Shown here one piece after another: positions 7,677 to 15,166 of a stretch of 36,158 nucleotides of DNA; position 1 is the stretch's first letter, and each line of letters opens with the position of its first letter. Under the pieces are notes generated by a model. The model was not told the origin of the DNA, made no database searches, and saw only the letters and a program-made list of their open reading frames with translations. The DNA lies in contig JBLNDT010000031.1 of NCBI GenBank assembly GCA_050261915.1, forward strand, positions 1 through 36,158, read 5' to 3'. This DNA comes from UBA699 sp050261915 (lineage in GTDB: Bacteria; Bacillota; Clostridia; Clostridiales; Clostridiaceae). The translations under genes were made by a program, and so were the position numbers.

Positions 7677-9431
7677 TCAATTTAATACACTAGCTTCACC
7701 TTTAAATACCATATAATTAAATATATCCTGGAATAAACCCTTTGCAACCGGTGCTGAAACTTCCCCCGCATAATAACTTAATCCTCCAGGTTGATTTATA
7801 GTTACAAGAATTGTTATCTTTGGGTCTGAAGCTGGAGCCATACCAACAAAAGACGACATATATTTTCCAGGTGCATATTTACCTGTAGCAGGATCAGCTA
7901 TCTGAGCCGTACCTGTCTTTCCTGCTATGTCCAGACCTTGAACAAATGCGTTTTTACCAGCCCCCTCGGTTACAACCTTTATCAAATCTTGTCTGAGCTG
8001 TGATGACAATCCACTGTCATATACTGTTTTCTTTCCAAAATCATCATAGGTTCTATCCACCACTTGATTATTTGAATCGTCAGAATGGACTATTTTTTTC
8101 ATTATATGTGGTCTTATCCAGGTTCCACCATTGGCTATTGCATTAAAAGCCGCCATATACTGAACCTGGTTAACTGCAAGTCCTTGTCCAAAAGATAATG
8201 CAGCCAAATCCACCTTATTAGTTTTATCGGGAGTTCTAAGTATTCCTGAAGACTCCCCCGGAAGATCTATACCTGTTTTTTGTCCAAACCCAAGCTTTCT
8301 TGCTGTGGTAATTAACTTATCCTTTCCAAGCTTGGCCCCTAACTCTGCAAAACCTGGATTACAGGAATTTTTTATTATATCCACAAAGGTTTCAGTACCA
8401 TGTCCGTTTAATTCCCAACAATGCATGGTTGTTCCATCTACGGTAAATGCACCTGTGCAGTTATATTGATCATTTAACCCAATATTGTTTTCAAATGCAC
8501 AAGCTGCAGTAATTACCTTGAAAATAGAGCCTGGTTCAAAGTTGTCCTGTACCGATGGGTTTTTCCAAAGTCTTTGAATCTCTTCAGGTTTAGTTAGTTT
8601 ATTTGCTGTATTAAGATCTATACTTGGCTCGTTGGCCATAGCTAGTATTTCGCCACTCTTAGGGTTCATCACAATAATATTTACAGCTTGTGCCTTATTA
8701 TCAACCAAGGCCTTTGCTGCTGCTTTTTCTGCAAACTGCTGAATATTTGAGTCTATGGTAAGAACCACATCCTTCCCATTTATAGGCGGAACGGTCTTTG
8801 AACTTTCATATGGAAGCTGGTTGTTTCTTAAATCTTTTTCATAGCTTACACTTCCAGGTGTTCCAGACAGCTCTTTATCATAGCTCATTTCAACTCCGGA
8901 GGAACCCTTCCCTTCTGAACCTACTACTCCAAGCACACTGGTAAGAAAATCACCATTTGTGTAATATCTTTTAATATCAGAAGATATAACTATTCCGTTT
9001 ATTTTCAAATCCTTCACCTGGTCAGCAAGAGGCTTTTCCACCTGTCTTTTAAGCAGTGCAGCATTTGCTGGAAGGCCGCTTGGAGTTGTTGTGTTTAGTA
9101 TGTTAAGAATAGTTTCTGATTTCATACTTAGTATTCCAGATAGTTTTTCTGCAAGCTGTTCATTTGTCATTTTGTTTTTATTTAACGTATCCCTGAGAGT
9201 CTTTAAATCAAGGTCTATCCTATATATACTTTCATTGATAGCAAGTTCATTTGAATTCCTATCTAAAATCTTTCCTCTTTGGGCGCTGATTTGTATTTTT
9301 GTAGTTCTTTCATCTTCAGCCATATCCTTATAAGATGACCCATTCACTATTACAATATAAGTAATTCTAACTGCTAAGGCTATAAAAACAATGCTTAATA
9401 AAATTAATAAAATTCTGAATCTCTTCTTCAT
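7677..9431 (-). CDS. Class B penicillin-binding protein (FtsI/SpoVD-type transpeptidase)
   Basis: 584 residues. One N-terminal transmembrane helix (about 7-29) anchors an extracellular peptidoglycan transpeptidase. The N-terminal pedestal (QRGKILDRNSNELA) is typical of class B PBPs. Catalytic motifs are intact: SIFK at 302-305 (acyl-serine S302), SCN at 356-358, and KTG at 505-507. No PASTA domains follow, which separates it from SpoVD/PBP2x proteins that carry them. AGAGGT lies before the ATG. It is alone on its transcript start side, not in a dcw cluster, so it could serve elongation, division or sporulation; the sequence does not decide. Confidence 0.92.
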   Translation of the reverse strand: MKKRFRILLILLSIVFIALAVRITYIVIVNGSSYKDMAEDERTTKIQISAQRGKILDRNSNELAINESIYRIDLDLKTLRDTLNKNKMTNEQLAEKLSGILSMKSETILNILNTTTPSGLPANAALLKRQVEKPLADQVKDLKINGIVISSDIKRYYTNGDFLTSVLGVVGSEGKGSSGVEMSYDKELSGTPGSVSYEKDLRNNQLPYESSKTVPPINGKDVVLTIDSNIQQFAEKAAAKALVDNKAQAVNIIVMNPKSGEILAMANEPSIDLNTANKLTKPEEIQRLWKNPSVQDNFEPGSIFKVITAACAFENNIGLNDQYNCTGAFTVDGTTMHCWELNGHGTETFVDIIKNSCNPGFAELGAKLGKDKLITTARKLGFGQKTGIDLPGESSGILRTPDKTNKVDLAALSFGQGLAVNQVQYMAAFNAIANGGTWIRPHIMKKIVHSDDSNNQVVDRTYDDFGKKTVYDSGLSSQLRQDLIKVVTEGAGKNAFVQGLDIAGKTGTAQIADPATGKYAPGKYMSSFVGMAPASDPKITILVTINQPGGLSYYAGEVSAPVAKGLFQDIFNYMVFKGEASVLN

Positions 9432-9476
9432 TATGATACCTCTTTAATATTAGGATTTCTTACTCTGCTAATTTTT

Positions 9477-9506
9477 ATTATAACTTGTTTTTAATTAACT
9501 TTTCCA
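9477..9506 (-). promoter_or_regulatory. Candidate promoter of the PBP gene
   Basis: Minus strand: -10 TATAAT at 9477-9482 with a weak -35 TGGAAA at 9501-9506 and an 18-base spacer. Confidence 0.45.
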
Positions 9507-9606
9507 CTAAAACAATAGATTTTTTATTATTTTTCAAAAAAAGAAGGAATATCGGTTCTTATGTTGAATAGTAATTTTTAGATAACATGTGGAAGGAAAT
9601 ATAATA

Positions 9607-10026
9607 ATGTGGAAACTGAAAGTGTTAGTACCTTTAGATGGCACAGAAACAAGCCTATACGCCCTTCATTGGATAAAAAAATTTTTCCCCCCAAGCATGA
9701 TTGATATAACATTAATAAATGTAATTGAGGGACTATATGCAAGGAATAGTTGTTCTGTTGGAGAGTTTGAAATAAACCTTCGCAAAAGCATGAACATTTT
9801 GCTTCAGGGTGAATATGAACTCCCTGAATATACAGTTGAAAAAGCTTCTGCTTTCGGCTCCCCTTCTGAAGTAATTCTTAAAGAGGCTGAAGCTGGAGGC
9901 TACCACATGATTGTAATTACCAAGTCAAATATTAAAGGCTTAATAAAATTTGTAGGTGCAGTTACCACAAAAATTATACGCAACTCGGATATTCCGGTAA
10001 TCTCAGTATCTGAATGCAAACCTTAA
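9607..10026 (+). CDS. Universal stress protein, UspA family
   Basis: 139 residues. The alpha/beta Usp fold is evident: the N-terminal strand KVLVPLDGTETSLYALHW with the nucleotide-contacting Asp, and the C-terminal half GSPSEVILKEAEAGGYHMIVI. The usual ATP-binding G-x2-G-x9-G(S/T) motif is degenerate here (SNIKGLIKFVGAVTT), so ATP binding is uncertain. A GTG at 9589 opens the frame, but GGAAGG at 9591-9596 is placed correctly only for ATG 9607. It lies 25 bases before rex and is likely co-transcribed with it, which would tie this stress protein to the redox regulon. Confidence 0.85.
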   Translation: MWKLKVLVPLDGTETSLYALHWIKKFFPPSMIDITLINVIEGLYARNSCSVGEFEINLRKSMNILLQGEYELPEYTVEKASAFGSPSEVILKEAEAGGYHMIVITKSNIKGLIKFVGAVTTKIIRNSDIPVISVSECKP

Positions 10027-10051
10027 AATTATTACAGAATAGAGGTGCAAA

Positions 10052-10681
10052 ATGAGTAAGAATAAAAACATATCATTAGCAGTAATTAAAAGACTTCCAA
10101 AGTATCACAGATATTTAGAAGTATTAATGAAAAACGATGTAGATAAGATTTCTTCGGGAGAATTAGGAAAGAAAATCGGATTTACAGCTTCACAAATAAG
10201 ACAGGACTTGAATTGTTTTGGAGAATTCGGCCAGCAGGGCTATGGTTATAACGTTGCGGATTTATACGGTGAGATTAGTGCTATCTTAGGTCTTACAAAG
10301 GAATACAAGGTAGTAGTAGCTGGGGCTGGAAATATTGGACAAGCAGTTACAAATTATCCTGGATTTTCAAAGCTTGGATTTTCCATTAAGGCACTTTTTG
10401 ATAAGAACCCAAAGCTAATAGGAATTAAAATAAAAGATATTGAGGTTAGAGATATAGACACCTTGGATGCATATCTTAAGGAAAACGAAACACATCTTGG
10501 GGTTATTTGTGTTCCAGGAAGAAATGCACAGGAAGTATGCGACATAATGGTACGAAACAATGTTAAAGGAATCTGGAATTTTGCCCCTGTAGATTTATCT
10601 GTTCCAGAGGATGTTGTTGTGGAAAATGTACATCTTGCTGACAGCTTATTTACATTAACTTATTTATTAAATGACAATTAA
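10052..10681 (+). CDS. rex: Redox-sensing transcriptional repressor Rex
   Basis: 209 residues, full length for the family. The N-terminal winged helix includes the SGELGKKIGFTASQIRQDLNCFGEFGQQGYGYNV signature region split over residues about 30-70, followed by a Rossmann domain with the NADH-binding motif VVVAGAGNIGQAV (about residues 88-100). The C-terminal swapped helix (VHLADSLFTLTYLL) is present. Rex binds its operators when NADH/NAD+ is low and in clostridia controls fermentation genes. GAGGTG lies before the ATG. It follows the usp gene closely. A candidate target operator in this window is at 4913-4930. Confidence 0.96.
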   Translation: MSKNKNISLAVIKRLPKYHRYLEVLMKNDVDKISSGELGKKIGFTASQIRQDLNCFGEFGQQGYGYNVADLYGEISAILGLTKEYKVVVAGAGNIGQAVTNYPGFSKLGFSIKALFDKNPKLIGIKIKDIEVRDIDTLDAYLKENETHLGVICVPGRNAQEVCDIMVRNNVKGIWNFAPVDLSVPEDVVVENVHLADSLFTLTYLLNDN

Positions 10682-10682
10682 C

Positions 10683-10710
10683 AAAAGGTTCCCATAAGGG
10701 AACCTTTTTT
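10683..10710 (+). terminator. Terminator of usp-rex, shared with pepV
   Basis: AAAAGGTTCCC-ATAA-GGGAACCTTTTTT: an 11-bp stem with U tracts on both strands, lying between convergent rex and pepV. Confidence 0.9.
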
Positions 10711-10730
10711 GTTTGGAATATAATATTATA

Positions 10731-12125
10731 CTATTTTGCAAGTTCGTAAATTGCATGAGCATATATTTTTGCATTAAGTATCAAGTCTTCAATTTCTATA
10801 TATTCATTTGCCTGGTGGTCAAGGTCTGGTTTCCCAGGAAATATTGGACCAAAGGCAACTATATTAGGCATTTCCTTGGCATAAGTACCACCGCCTATTG
10901 CTAAAAGCTCTGCATTTAACCCCGTCTGTTCTGTATATACCTTTTGTAGTGAATTTATAAGGGGATGATCTTCAGGGAAGAATAAAGGTTCCTGATGCAT
11001 CATATTTTCTACTCTTATACCTGCAGTTTCAATCTTAGCATTAAATGGATTCATCATATCCTCAAATTTAAATGTAACAGGATATCTTAAGTTAAGGCCT
11101 AAGGATATCTGATCTTCATCCATGTTTATTGTGCCTACATTAAAGGAAAGCTTTCCAGATTCCTTATCTTCCAGACCAACACCCATGGATTCCCCAAAGG
11201 TTTCAAAACCAACATTTTTGTTGAAAAAACTTACATAGTCTGACAAATCAGATTTTCCAATAGGAAGTTCCCCTAGGAATGCAAACATCTGCATTATTGC
11301 ATTTTTACCTAGATGAGGAAGACTTCCATGGGCACTAACACCTACAGATTTAATTATAACAGCATTGTTTCCATCCAGTTCTGCGCTGATACTATAACCT
11401 GTTTTGTTTTTGAATTCCTTTGCTGCCTTTATCAGAGACTCCGCATCCTTAACAACAGCCAATGCTTCACAGTAGTCAGGAACCATGTTGGCTCTGTGGC
11501 CTCCATTTATCATTTTAATAATTATATCTCCGGTTTGCTTAACCTTAAGGTCTTTTACTGCATTAAATATTGTAATACCCTTTTCTCCATAAATTATTGG
11601 ATACTGGGCATCTGGAGTAAAGCCCGCTACAGGAGGCTTTTCTTTTTTAAAATAATGTTCCATTTCCTTGCAGCCTGTTTCTTCATTAGTTCCAAATATT
11701 ATCCTGACTTTTTTTGATAAAGGAAGCCCTAGATCTTTTACAGCCTTTAAGCCATATAATGCAGCTACTATAGGAGCCTTGTCGTCAAGGGTTCCTCTTC
11801 CAAACAATTTCCCCTCATGAATTTCCGCTCCATAGGGAGGATATATCCAGTCATTTCCTTCAGGCACTACATCTAGATGTCCAAGAACGGCAACATAATC
11901 TTCCCCTGCACCATACTCCGCATATCCTATATATCCCTCGTGTTTTACAGTTGAAAACCCAAGACTTTTGGATATCTCAAGAGCTTTATCAAGGGCTGCT
12001 GCTACACCTTTACCATAAGGCATACCTGGGAGAGCTTCTTCCTCTACACTTTTTATTCTTATTAACTCCTGCACAGAACTCACAATTTCAGACTGAAGTT
12101 CCTGAATTTTTTCGTTTATTTCCAT
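10731..12125 (-). CDS. pepV: Dipeptidase PepV (M20 metallopeptidase)
   Basis: 464 residues, the normal length for PepV/Sapep dipeptidases, which release amino acids from dipeptides with two zinc ions. Metal and catalytic motifs are intact: AVLGHLDVVPEG (His and catalytic Asp), GRGTLDDKAP (bridging Asp), FGTNEETGC (catalytic Glu pair), FTPDAQYPII (Asp) and the C-terminal DHQANEYI His. The PYGAEIHEGKLFGRG segment is typical of PepV. GAGGTG lies five bases before the ATG. It follows the YjeM-type transporter by 59 bases, with a strong palindromic hairpin in the gap. It fits the peptide-use block that follows upstream. Confidence 0.95.
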   Translation of the reverse strand: MEINEKIQELQSEIVSSVQELIRIKSVEEEALPGMPYGKGVAAALDKALEISKSLGFSTVKHEGYIGYAEYGAGEDYVAVLGHLDVVPEGNDWIYPPYGAEIHEGKLFGRGTLDDKAPIVAALYGLKAVKDLGLPLSKKVRIIFGTNEETGCKEMEHYFKKEKPPVAGFTPDAQYPIIYGEKGITIFNAVKDLKVKQTGDIIIKMINGGHRANMVPDYCEALAVVKDAESLIKAAKEFKNKTGYSISAELDGNNAVIIKSVGVSAHGSLPHLGKNAIMQMFAFLGELPIGKSDLSDYVSFFNKNVGFETFGESMGVGLEDKESGKLSFNVGTINMDEDQISLGLNLRYPVTFKFEDMMNPFNAKIETAGIRVENMMHQEPLFFPEDHPLINSLQKVYTEQTGLNAELLAIGGGTYAKEMPNIVAFGPIFPGKPDLDHQANEYIEIEDLILNAKIYAHAIYELAK

Positions 12126-12143
12126 ACAAACACCTCATTCCTT

Positions 12144-12180
12144 ATAACAATTTTAGCATGTAATTAATACATGCTAAAAT
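12144..12180 (-). terminator. Long palindromic hairpin between transporter and pepV
   Basis: ATTTTAGCATGTA / TACATGCTAAAAT, a 13-bp perfect stem with a five-base loop (12150-12180), four bases after the transporter stop, with a weak TTGTTAT tail. The 3' arm contains TGCTAAAAT, an extended -10-like element that could be the pepV promoter, so the site may be terminator, operator, or both. Confidence 0.6.
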
Positions 12181-12184
12181 ATAT

Positions 12185-13702
12185 TTATGCTATATTTGAT
12201 GATTTTTCTCTTTTTATTTTCTTATCATATCTTCCATAAAGCATCCATGCAACTGCTGCGAATAATACCGGCCCAACTACGCTCCATACTGTGGTGAGCA
12301 TATCGCCTTCTAAAGCAGGCTGTATTATGCAGAATAAATTAGCTAAACCTACTGTTAAAACTACTACCACTGTCCATATATTTGCACTTGATTGAGTTTT
12401 AAAAGCAACAAATGGCTTTTTAATTTCTGTTTTCTTCTTAAAGAAAGGGAATGCTGCTGCTATAAACATATATGGAAGGGTCATTGCAACGTTAGTCATT
12501 GAAACAAGTATATTGAAGAAGGCTGCCATGGAGCTTCCGCCAAAGGCTACCAATGCTATCATTACACAAACTATTCCAGCTTGAACCCACATTGCGTTTA
12601 TAGGTAAGCCCTCTTTTGTTTCTCCAAGCTTCCCAGGCCACAATTTAGTTGGCGTTCCTTCTATCATCTGTTTAAGTGGTGAATACATTAATGTGAAGAA
12701 TGCTCCCGCATATGCTAGTGCCATTGAAGCACCAACATATCTTGCAACTGCACTACCCATAGCAGTGGCTGTAGCGTTGCTTGCTCCAAAGGTTGTTCCT
12801 AGCGCATAACCAAGGTTTGACATAACAATATAGCCAACATTTCCAAGGTTAACACCTTTAACTCCCATAACATCTGACCAGTTTGAAAATATTCCAACAA
12901 ATAATATACCAATTGAGTAACCTACTGAAATTACAGCTGCTGATAAAAGGATTCCTTTTGGGAATGTCTTTTCAGGATTATGAGTTTCGTCAACCAAACC
13001 ACCAACAGCTTCAATTCCACCGTATGCAAACAATGCATAAACCACGAAAGCCAATGTAGCTATTATATTTCCAGCATACTTAGGGTTTGGTGTATCAATA
13101 AATGAGCTTATTCCTGTTATGGGTTGTGCAAGGTGTCCGTGATTTCCTACAAATACTGCTATGGCACCTATCCAAAGGAATACATTTAATAGTAAAACTG
13201 CAGAACCTCCAACTGATGTAACTTTTTTAATCTTATCCATACCTTTAGTTGAAGTATAAGTAATAGTTAAAATCAATAGAATTCCAAATACACCTAGAAG
13301 CTGTGGTCCTTGAAGTCCCATGAAGCTCCACTGCTGTGTAGTATCTTTTCCGAATATTGCATTTGATACAGGTACCCAGAAAACAGATGCAACGTTAACC
13401 ATCCAAGTGATATATGAAAAATACCACATAAAAGTTCCCATAAATGCAAATCTAGGTCCTATGGATTTTTCCATCCATGAATAAATTCCGCCCTTTTCTT
13501 CCTTAAAAGCTGAACCGAGCTCAGCAACCATAAGAGCAAATGGTACGAAGAAGGTTATTCCTGATATTATATACCATGGAATAGCTGCGTAACCCATTTT
13601 GTAAAAGGATCTTGGAATATTGTTGAATCCGTAAACAGAAGTAAAAATCATTAATACCAATGGTATCAAGGTTAGTTTTTTTGACTTTGCGTTTGATGAC
13701 AT
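12185..13702 (-). CDS. APC-superfamily amino-acid transporter, YjeM/glutamate-GABA type
   Basis: 505 residues with about 12 or more hydrophobic segments. The start KKLTLIPLVLMIFTSVYGFNN and IPRSFYKMG, the AELGSAFKEEKGGIYSWMEKSIG segment and AYGGIEAVGGLVDETHNPEKTFPKG match the YjeM-type branch of the glutamate:GABA antiporter group. A run of seven G precedes the ATG by about eight bases. It starts about 30 bases after pepT and is probably co-transcribed with it, so it likely moves amino acids released from tripeptides, either for import or for exchange. Substrate is inferred from family only. Confidence 0.88.
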   Translation of the reverse strand: MSSNAKSKKLTLIPLVLMIFTSVYGFNNIPRSFYKMGYAAIPWYIISGITFFVPFALMVAELGSAFKEEKGGIYSWMEKSIGPRFAFMGTFMWYFSYITWMVNVASVFWVPVSNAIFGKDTTQQWSFMGLQGPQLLGVFGILLILTITYTSTKGMDKIKKVTSVGGSAVLLLNVFLWIGAIAVFVGNHGHLAQPITGISSFIDTPNPKYAGNIIATLAFVVYALFAYGGIEAVGGLVDETHNPEKTFPKGILLSAAVISVGYSIGILFVGIFSNWSDVMGVKGVNLGNVGYIVMSNLGYALGTTFGASNATATAMGSAVARYVGASMALAYAGAFFTLMYSPLKQMIEGTPTKLWPGKLGETKEGLPINAMWVQAGIVCVMIALVAFGGSSMAAFFNILVSMTNVAMTLPYMFIAAAFPFFKKKTEIKKPFVAFKTQSSANIWTVVVVLTVGLANLFCIIQPALEGDMLTTVWSVVGPVLFAAVAWMLYGRYDKKIKREKSSNIA

Positions 13703-13732
13703 TTTGGTTTCCCCCCCGATTATAATATTTTA

Positions 13733-14959
13733 CTAATTTTCAGCATATATTTTTGATAAATTTATTATTACGTCTACTGCTTTTTCCATTGAGCTTACAG
13801 GTATATATTCAAACTTGCCGTGGAAATTATGTCCACCTGTAAAAATGTTAGGTGTAGGCAGCCCCATGAATGAAAGTCTTGCTCCGTCTGTTCCCCCTCT
13901 TATAGGCTGAACTTTTGGCACCACATCTGCTGCCTTCATAGCTTCAAATGCAGCATCCACTACATGCTTAACAGGCTCTATCATTTCCTTCATGTTTCTG
14001 TATTGTTCCTTTATGTCAATCATTACTGTATTTTTGCCATATTTTTCGTTTAAACTGTCTCCGATTTTTGTCATGAATTCTTTTCTTGCTTCAAAATTGC
14101 TTTCATCAAAGTCTCTTATAATATAATTCAAGCTGGTGTTTTCAACATCCCCACTCATTCCTGTTAAATGATAAAAGCCTTGATATCCCTCTGTAGTTGA
14201 TGGTGTTTCATCCTTTGGAAGCATATTTATAATTTCTCCTGCAATAAGCATGGAGTTTTTCATTTTGCCCTTGGCACTTCCAGGATGAACATTTCTTCCT
14301 CTTATATTAATCTTAGCTGCTGCCGCATTGAAATTTTCATATTCAAGTTCTCCAATTTCTCCGCCATCTACTGTATAAGCAATATCCGCATGAAATTTTT
14401 CTACATTAAAGTGGTCTGCACCTCTTCCAATTTCTTCGTCAGGAGTAAACCCGACTCTTATGGTACCATGCTTAATTTCCGGATTATTTATTAAATATTC
14501 CATGGCTGTTATAATTTCAGCAACCCCTGCTTTATCATCAGATCCCAGAAGGGTTGTTCCATCTGTTGTAATTATTGTTTCCCCTATATAGTTTTTTAAT
14601 TCAGGAAAATCCCTAGGTGAAAGAATAATATTTTCTTGTTCGTTTAATACTATATCCCCGCCTTGATATGATTCCACTATCCTCGGATTTACATTTGCGC
14701 CTGAGATTTCAGGACTTGTATCCATATGTGCTATAAAACCGATTACAGGAACCTGCTTTCCTATATTTGAGTTTAGAGTTGCCATAAGGTAGCCTTTTTC
14801 ATCCACACTTACCTCTGACATCCCCAGGGCTATAAGTTCTTTTTCCAGCTCCCTGGCTAAAACAAGCTGCCCAGGAGTGGTCGGTACCACATCAGATTCT
14901 TCATCTGATTTAGTATCAAATTTTGCATATCTTATTAGTCTATCAACAACATTTGACAT
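13733..14959 (-). CDS. pepT: Peptidase T (tripeptide aminopeptidase), canonical copy
   Basis: 408 residues, the normal PepT length. It removes the N-terminal residue of tripeptides using two zinc ions. Motifs (numbered from the chosen start): GFIAHMDTSP (H78, D80), LLGSDDKAG (bridging Asp near 141-142), PDEEIG (E175, E176), YTVDGGEIGELEYENFNAA, the substrate-binding NVHPG (H225) and the C-terminal GGHNFHGKFEY. All are as in characterised PepT proteins. ATG 14959 is chosen because AAGGAG lies seven bases before it; the longer start at 15013 has none. It precedes the YjeM-type transporter. A second, divergent copy lies at 17798-19024. Confidence 0.95.
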   Translation of the reverse strand: MSNVVDRLIRYAKFDTKSDEESDVVPTTPGQLVLARELEKELIALGMSEVSVDEKGYLMATLNSNIGKQVPVIGFIAHMDTSPEISGANVNPRIVESYQGGDIVLNEQENIILSPRDFPELKNYIGETIITTDGTTLLGSDDKAGVAEIITAMEYLINNPEIKHGTIRVGFTPDEEIGRGADHFNVEKFHADIAYTVDGGEIGELEYENFNAAAAKINIRGRNVHPGSAKGKMKNSMLIAGEIINMLPKDETPSTTEGYQGFYHLTGMSGDVENTSLNYIIRDFDESNFEARKEFMTKIGDSLNEKYGKNTVMIDIKEQYRNMKEMIEPVKHVVDAAFEAMKAADVVPKVQPIRGGTDGARLSFMGLPTPNIFTGGHNFHGKFEYIPVSSMEKAVDVIINLSKIYAEN

Positions 14960-15030
14960 ATTTATTCTCCTTGAAAAGTGTACTCTGCAGAATTTTTGAA
15001 AAATGACAATCAATTATCAGTTACTGTATA

Positions 15031-15036
15031 ACTATA
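15031..15036 (-). promoter_or_regulatory. Candidate pepT promoter (extended -10)
   Basis: Minus strand TGCTATAGT, an extended -10, about 70 bases upstream of the pepT start. No clear -35 is seen, which would fit an activator-dependent promoter. Confidence 0.45.
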
Positions 15037-15049
15037 GCATTTCTTGTAA

Positions 15050-15111
15050 GTATGAAAATCATCTTAAAGTAGTATTAAAACGTATGAAATAAATTTTATT
15101 ATCTCTCATAC
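15050..15111. repeat. Three GTATGA boxes upstream of pepT
   Basis: GTATGA occurs on the plus strand at 15050-15055 and 15082-15087 and inverted at 15106-15111, each flanked by A/T runs. The same core occurs as an inverted pair upstream of the second pepT (19046-19069). These could be short regulator boxes. Confidence 0.4.
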
Positions 15112-15138
15112 TTTTGTATTATAATCATTAATGGCATG

Positions 15139-15161
15139 AAAAAACCGGTATATAATACCGG
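15139..15161 (-). terminator. Terminator of the MalT-like regulator gene
   Basis: CCGGTAT-TAT-ATACCGG stem followed on the minus strand by six T. It lies five bases after the regulator stop at 15167. Confidence 0.88.
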
Positions 15162-15166
15162 CATCC

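Noticed and set aside
9485..9503. TTGTTTTTAATTAACTTTT as a second Rex site
   Set aside because: Half-sites are spaced by three instead of four bases and the second half is poor; it is also inside an AT-rich promoter spacer.
11313..11717. 134-aa plus-strand open frame
   Set aside because: Antisense to pepV, Cys/Phe/Tyr-rich shadow, no ribosome site.
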